DNA of 8,021 nt from an uncultured Eubacteriales bacterium. GTDB taxonomy: Bacteria > Bacillota_I > Bacilli_A > RF39 > UBA660. The stretch is from NCBI GenBank assembly GCA_900321795.1, contig ONXO01000004.1, forward strand, positions 1 to 8,021, given 5' to 3'. Below are positions 6,034 to 8,021 of the stretch, piece by piece; the stretch's first letter is position 1, and each line of letters opens with the position of its first letter. Below the pieces are notes generated by a model. It ran no database searches, had not been told where the DNA came from, and worked only from the letters and a program-made list of their open reading frames with translations. The position numbers and the translations under genes are program-made.

Positions 6034-6178
6034 AAATATTTTTACTATATTTAATTTCAAGCTTTTTTGCTTTTTTATTAAAGTAAGTTTTACATTAACA
6101 CAAATGAAATAATAATGCAAATCAATAATTTTTAATATCAAAAAGACAATTTTAAAAAATAATTCTTAATATCTTTAG

Positions 6179-6202
6179 TTTTGTATTTTGGTAAATACAA
6201 AA
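6179..6202. repeat. 24-base inverted repeat, possible operator
   Basis: On the plus strand TTTTGTATTT (6179-6188) and AAATACAAAA (6193-6202) are perfect 10-base complements around a 4-base centre (TGGT). No T-run follows on the minus strand, so it does not look like a second terminator. It lies beyond the lgt terminator and upstream of the rlmB operon, where an operator would be plausible. Nine of the ten base pairs are A-T, so chance is a real alternative. No other copy was noticed in the window. Confidence 0.4.
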
Positions 6203-6210
6203 AGTTACTT

Positions 6211-6258
6211 AAAAATAAAAAATGAAATAGCAATTGTTATAATTGTTATTCCATTTTT
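6211..6258 (-). terminator. Intrinsic terminator of the yvlD-lgt unit
   Basis: On the minus strand arms 6255-6241 and 6235-6221 pair over 15 positions, with one G-U wobble and one A-C mismatch around a 5-base loop. Three more A-U pairs extend the base (6258-6256 with 6220-6218). The 3' side runs into TTTTTTATTTTT. It lies 26 bases after the lgt stop. The stem is AT-rich, so its strength is uncertain. Confidence 0.65.
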
Positions 6259-6284
6259 GAAAAATAACATATTTTTTAATTTTT

Positions 6285-7100
6285 TTAAAAGTTTACTACT
6301 TCTATGTTTTCGTTAGTATTATACATGTCTTCCAGTTTAGGCTTTCTTGCTTGTACTAAAATTATAAGAAGTCCTACTAAAAATAATACAATACTTATTA
6401 TTTGTGCAGCTTTAAAGTTGCCTAACATTAAACTATCTGTTCTAGAGCTTTCAATAAAGAATCTTCCTAAACTATACCACATTAAGTAAACGCCTATTTG
6501 AGTACCCACTCTAATTCTCCTAAATCTTCTTATTATTAAAAGAATAATAACTCCTAATAAGCACCAAAGTGATTCATAATAAAATGTTGGCGTGTAGTAT
6601 GTTCCATTTATATTCATTCCATAGATAACAAAATCTGGAACAAATTTTAAAGATTTTAAATGTTCATATGTGGTTGCTGCACCATACGCTTCCCCGTTAA
6701 AAAAGTTGCCCCATCTTCCAAGAGCTTGAGCAAATAGCAAATAAGGACAAGCTATATCCATCATTCTAAGTGCTGATATTTTATATTTTCTACAATACAG
6801 TATTAAAGTTAAACCGCCTAGTAGTATACCACCATGAATAGCAAGTCCACCTTCCCATATTCTATAGATATCACTAATATTATTACTATAATAATCCCAG
6901 TTAAAAGCAACGTAATATAGACGAGCGCCTATTATGCCCATAATAATAGTCCAAAAAAGTAAATTAGTAACAAAGTCACTAGATATATTAAATCTTTTGG
7001 CTTCACCTTTAATTAAAATCCAGGCTATAAAAATACCTGCTAGAATGAAAAAACTATAAAATTTAATTTCAAATGCACCTATAACAATACCACTATTCAT
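6285..7100 (-). CDS. lgt: Prolipoprotein diacylglyceryl transferase Lgt
   Basis: Lgt transfers a diacylglyceryl group from phosphatidylglycerol to the lipobox cysteine of prolipoproteins, in the membrane. The 271-residue protein has about seven hydrophobic segments. Conserved stretches are GARLYYV (58-64), IHGGI (88-92), the family signature GRWGNFFNGEAYG (128-140), with the Arg and Asn implicated in catalysis or lipid binding, PTFYYES (171-177) and SLGRFFIESSRTD (210-222). Length and motifs are normal. AAGGAGAA precedes the start, whose ATG shares its A with the TAA of the upstream gene (TAATG), indicating coupled translation. In B. subtilis hprK sits between yvlD and lgt; here it is missing. 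The presence of lgt implies that the organism makes lipid-anchored lipoproteins. Confidence 0.96.
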   Translation of the reverse strand: MNSGIVIGAFEIKFYSFFILAGIFIAWILIKGEAKRFNISSDFVTNLLFWTIIMGIIGARLYYVAFNWDYYSNNISDIYRIWEGGLAIHGGILLGGLTLILYCRKYKISALRMMDIACPYLLFAQALGRWGNFFNGEAYGAATTYEHLKSLKFVPDFVIYGMNINGTYYTPTFYYESLWCLLGVIILLIIRRFRRIRVGTQIGVYLMWYSLGRFFIESSRTDSLMLGNFKAAQIISIVLFLVGLLIILVQARKPKLEDMYNTNENIEVVNF

Positions 7101-7513
7101 TATCTATTCTCCTTATATGGTTTCACTATGAAACTTTCTAATAATTTACTCATAACACTAATAAATATTGCTATGAAAAATGGGATAAACCAACCTTTTA
7201 TGACAAATGCATTTCCTAAAAGTAAACTAGTTAACTTTAAAATAATAACATTTATAAATGGATAAGTAATTCCAAGAGTCATTATATTTACTGGAAGAGT
7301 TAAGTAGATTAGTAAAGGTTTTAATGATACATTAAGCCCACCAATAACGATACTAGCAAGCATTGCATACCAGATATTCTCTACATAGAAGCTTTCAAAT
7401 AAACTAGAAGCTATCATAAGCGTTAAAGCACTTACTATTGTTTCAAGTACAAATAGTACCCAGTCTATTCTATCATCTTTTACTTCTTTTTTATTAACAT
7501 ATATTTTTGTCAT
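7100..7513 (-). CDS. YvlD/phage-holin-4-like membrane protein
   Basis: This 137-residue protein has four predicted membrane segments (about 18-38, 48-62, 76-99 and 107-125). It has a charged N-terminal stretch and the family hallmark LPVNIMTLGITYPFINVI (73-90). It matches the small family named after a phage holin (Phage_holin_4_2) whose chromosomal member in Bacillus is YvlD. A role as a lytic holin is unlikely: there is no endolysin or other phage gene nearby, and the neighbourhood uvrA-yvlD-lgt is a conserved chromosomal one. In Bacillus the yvl genes are linked to envelope stress, which is only suggestive here. AGGGAGAA (7530-7523) supports the ATG at 7513. The N-terminal 15 or so residues before the first helix are polar, and their role is unclear. 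Confidence 0.82.
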   Translation of the reverse strand: MTKIYVNKKEVKDDRIDWVLFVLETIVSALTLMIASSLFESFYVENIWYAMLASIVIGGLNVSLKPLLIYLTLPVNIMTLGITYPFINVIILKLTSLLLGNAFVIKGWFIPFFIAIFISVMSKLLESFIVKPYKENR

Positions 7514-7536
7514 TTTTTATCATTCTCCCTGTATCT

Positions 7537-7542
7537 ATTATA
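7537..7542 (-). promoter_or_regulatory. Candidate -10 element for yvlD-lgt
   Basis: A perfect TATAAT lies directly after the uvrA terminator and 7 bases before AGGGAGAA. The hexamer 17 bases upstream (TTTTAT, 7565-7560) is a poor -35 and lies in the terminator T-run. A start near 7530 would leave a 5' leader of only about 17 bases. Confidence 0.4.
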
Positions 7543-7554
7543 TAGCAAATATGT

Positions 7555-7593
7555 AAAAAATAAAAGAAAAAAGTCATAGCTTTTAACTATGAC
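7555..7593 (-). terminator. Intrinsic terminator of uvrA
   Basis: On the minus strand GTCATAGTT (7593-7585) pairs with AGCTATGAC (7581-7573) around an AAA loop: nine pairs including one G-U. It is followed by TTTTTTCTTTTATTTTTT (7572-7555). The stem begins on the base after the uvrA TAG stop. This is the best terminator in the window. Confidence 0.85.
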
Positions 7594-8021
7594 CTATAAA
7601 ACTTTCTTTAAATACTGACCTGTAAAACTATCTTTATTTTTAGCAATTGCCTCTGGAGTACCTGTTGCTACAATAGTGCCTCCTAAATCTCCACCTTCAG
7701 GTCCTAAGTCAATAATGTAATCTGCCACTTTAATTATATCTAAATTGTGTTCAATAACTATTACAGTATCTCCATTATCTACTATTCTGTTTAATATATC
7801 TAATAGTTTTCTTATATCATGAATATGTAAACCAGTAGATGGTTCATCTAAGATATATACGCTTTTACCAGTAGGTCTTTTTTGAAGTTCTTTAGCAAGT
7901 TTAACACGTCCAGCTTCTCCACCAGAAAGTGTGACAGCACTTTGCCCTAATTTCACGTATCCTAGTCCTACATCATGCATAGTTTCAAGTGCTTTTCTAA
8001 CCTTTGGAACATTTTCAAATA
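7594..8021 (-). CDS. uvrA: Excinuclease ABC subunit A (UvrA), C-terminal part
   Basis: UvrA is the ABC-type damage-sensing ATPase of nucleotide excision repair. The frame is open to the window edge at 8021, so only the last 142 residues are seen; the Met codon at 7980 is internal. Starting from FENVPKVRKALETM, the visible part holds the second-domain ABC signature TLSGGEAGRVKLA, Walker B VYILDEPSTGLH, the switch-His motif VIEHN, and the closing DLGPEGGDLGGTIVATGTPEAIA typical of UvrA. Two small departures from the commonest sequence are Gly for Gln after LSGGEA and Ser for Thr in DEPTTGLH. The conserved tail ends at a normal place. In B. subtilis uvrA also lies near yvlD and lgt, so the neighbourhood is conserved. 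Confidence 0.96.
   Translation of the reverse strand, partial: FENVPKVRKALETMHDVGLGYVKLGQSAVTLSGGEAGRVKLAKELQKRPTGKSVYILDEPSTGLHIHDIRKLLDILNRIVDNGDTVIVIEHNLDIIKVADYIIDLGPEGGDLGGTIVATGTPEAIAKNKDSFTGQYLKKVL

Larger units (their letters stand above)
5943..6284. other. Intergenic region between lgt and rlmB (342 bases)
   Basis: Very AT-rich. In minus-strand order it holds the lgt terminator (6258-6211), a 24-base inverted repeat (6202-6179), about 110 bases with no clear structure, a possible -10 TATAGT (6049-6044), a strong ribosome binding site (6033-6025), a 16-codon ORF (6016-5966) and the rlmB ribosome binding site (5956-5949). A weaker promoter reading, TTGATA (6141-6136) 18 bases from CATTAT (6117-6112), is also possible. 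I recognise no riboswitch, T-box or tRNA. Confidence 0.7.

Noticed and set aside
6061..6076. GCTTTTTTGCTTTTTT direct repeat as a terminator or iteron
   Set aside because: The AAGC/GCTT stem is only four pairs and there are just two copies; best explained as a homopolymer-rich spacer.
5899..6141. 80-codon open frame on the minus strand overlapping the start of rlmB
   Set aside because: It overlaps rlmB in another frame by 44 bases, has no ribosome binding site at its ATG, and has a lysine/isoleucine-rich composition typical of translated AT-rich spacer.
6244..6269. Alternative hairpin (TGTTATT/AATAACA) overlapping the lgt terminator in an antiterminator-like position
   Set aside because: Only seven AT-rich pairs with a 12-base loop, located after a gene and not in a leader; easily chance at this base composition.
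7100..7513. Prophage holin as a sign of a phage remnant
   Set aside because: No other phage gene is present, and the uvrA-yvlD-lgt order is a known chromosomal neighbourhood; the holin name is only a family label.
1..8021. CRISPR array, tRNA, rRNA, insertion sequence or toxin-antitoxin pair
   Set aside because: No regularly spaced repeats, no cloverleaf or rRNA-like stretch, and no transposase, nuclease or toxin-like ORF were seen on either strand.

Overview
The window is an AT-rich (roughly three quarters A+T by eye) bacterial stretch in which every supported gene lies on the minus strand, so it reads from right to left. TGA is used as a stop: the ecfT/truA and sigma/DUF1848 junctions are ATGA overlaps. 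This argues against the Mycoplasma/Spiroplasma genetic code. Strong AGGAGG-type ribosome binding sites, heavily overlapping genes and Bacillus-like gene neighbourhoods (uvrA-yvlD-lgt, rlmB-sigH, ecfA1-ecfA2-ecfT-truA) point to a low-GC Firmicute. It is perhaps a reduced-genome Bacilli or Mollicutes-related lineage. That placement is inference and no finer taxon is claimed.

Layout in transcription order: (1) 8021-7594, the 3' end of uvrA, closed by a strong intrinsic terminator. (2) 7513-6285, a yvlD/holin-4-like membrane protein overlapping lgt (TAATG), followed by a terminator. (3) 6284-5943, a 342-base gap holding that terminator, a 24-base inverted repeat and a possible 16-codon leader ORF with a very strong ribosome binding site. 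(4) 5942-3849, a tightly overlapping operon of rlmB, a SigH-like sigma factor and a DUF1848 Fe-S protein, ended by a hairpin. (5) 3747-86, an operon of ecfA1-ecfA2-ecfT-truA plus a DUF308 membrane protein, ended by a hairpin that contains the last stop codon. (6) 14-1, the first codons of a further gene.

Most genes are housekeeping: DNA repair, lipoprotein maturation, rRNA 2'-O-methylation and tRNA pseudouridylation. The most unusual feature is the ECF transporter module. Both ATPase genes are intact, full-length reading frames in the expected syntenic place, with the EcfA C-terminal region kept. Yet EcfA1 has lost the Walker A, signature, catalytic Glu and switch His residues, and EcfA2 has lost the Walker A Ser/Thr, Q-loop Gln, signature, Walker B Asp and switch His. 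EcfT keeps its coupling-helix RG motifs. This looks like a retained but catalytically degenerate, possibly repurposed, ECF energising module.

Other points of note are the coupling of a DUF1848 gene to a short SigH-like sigma factor, the absence of hprK and yacP from their usual positions, and a recurring layout in which the -10 element sits just upstream of the ribosome binding site.
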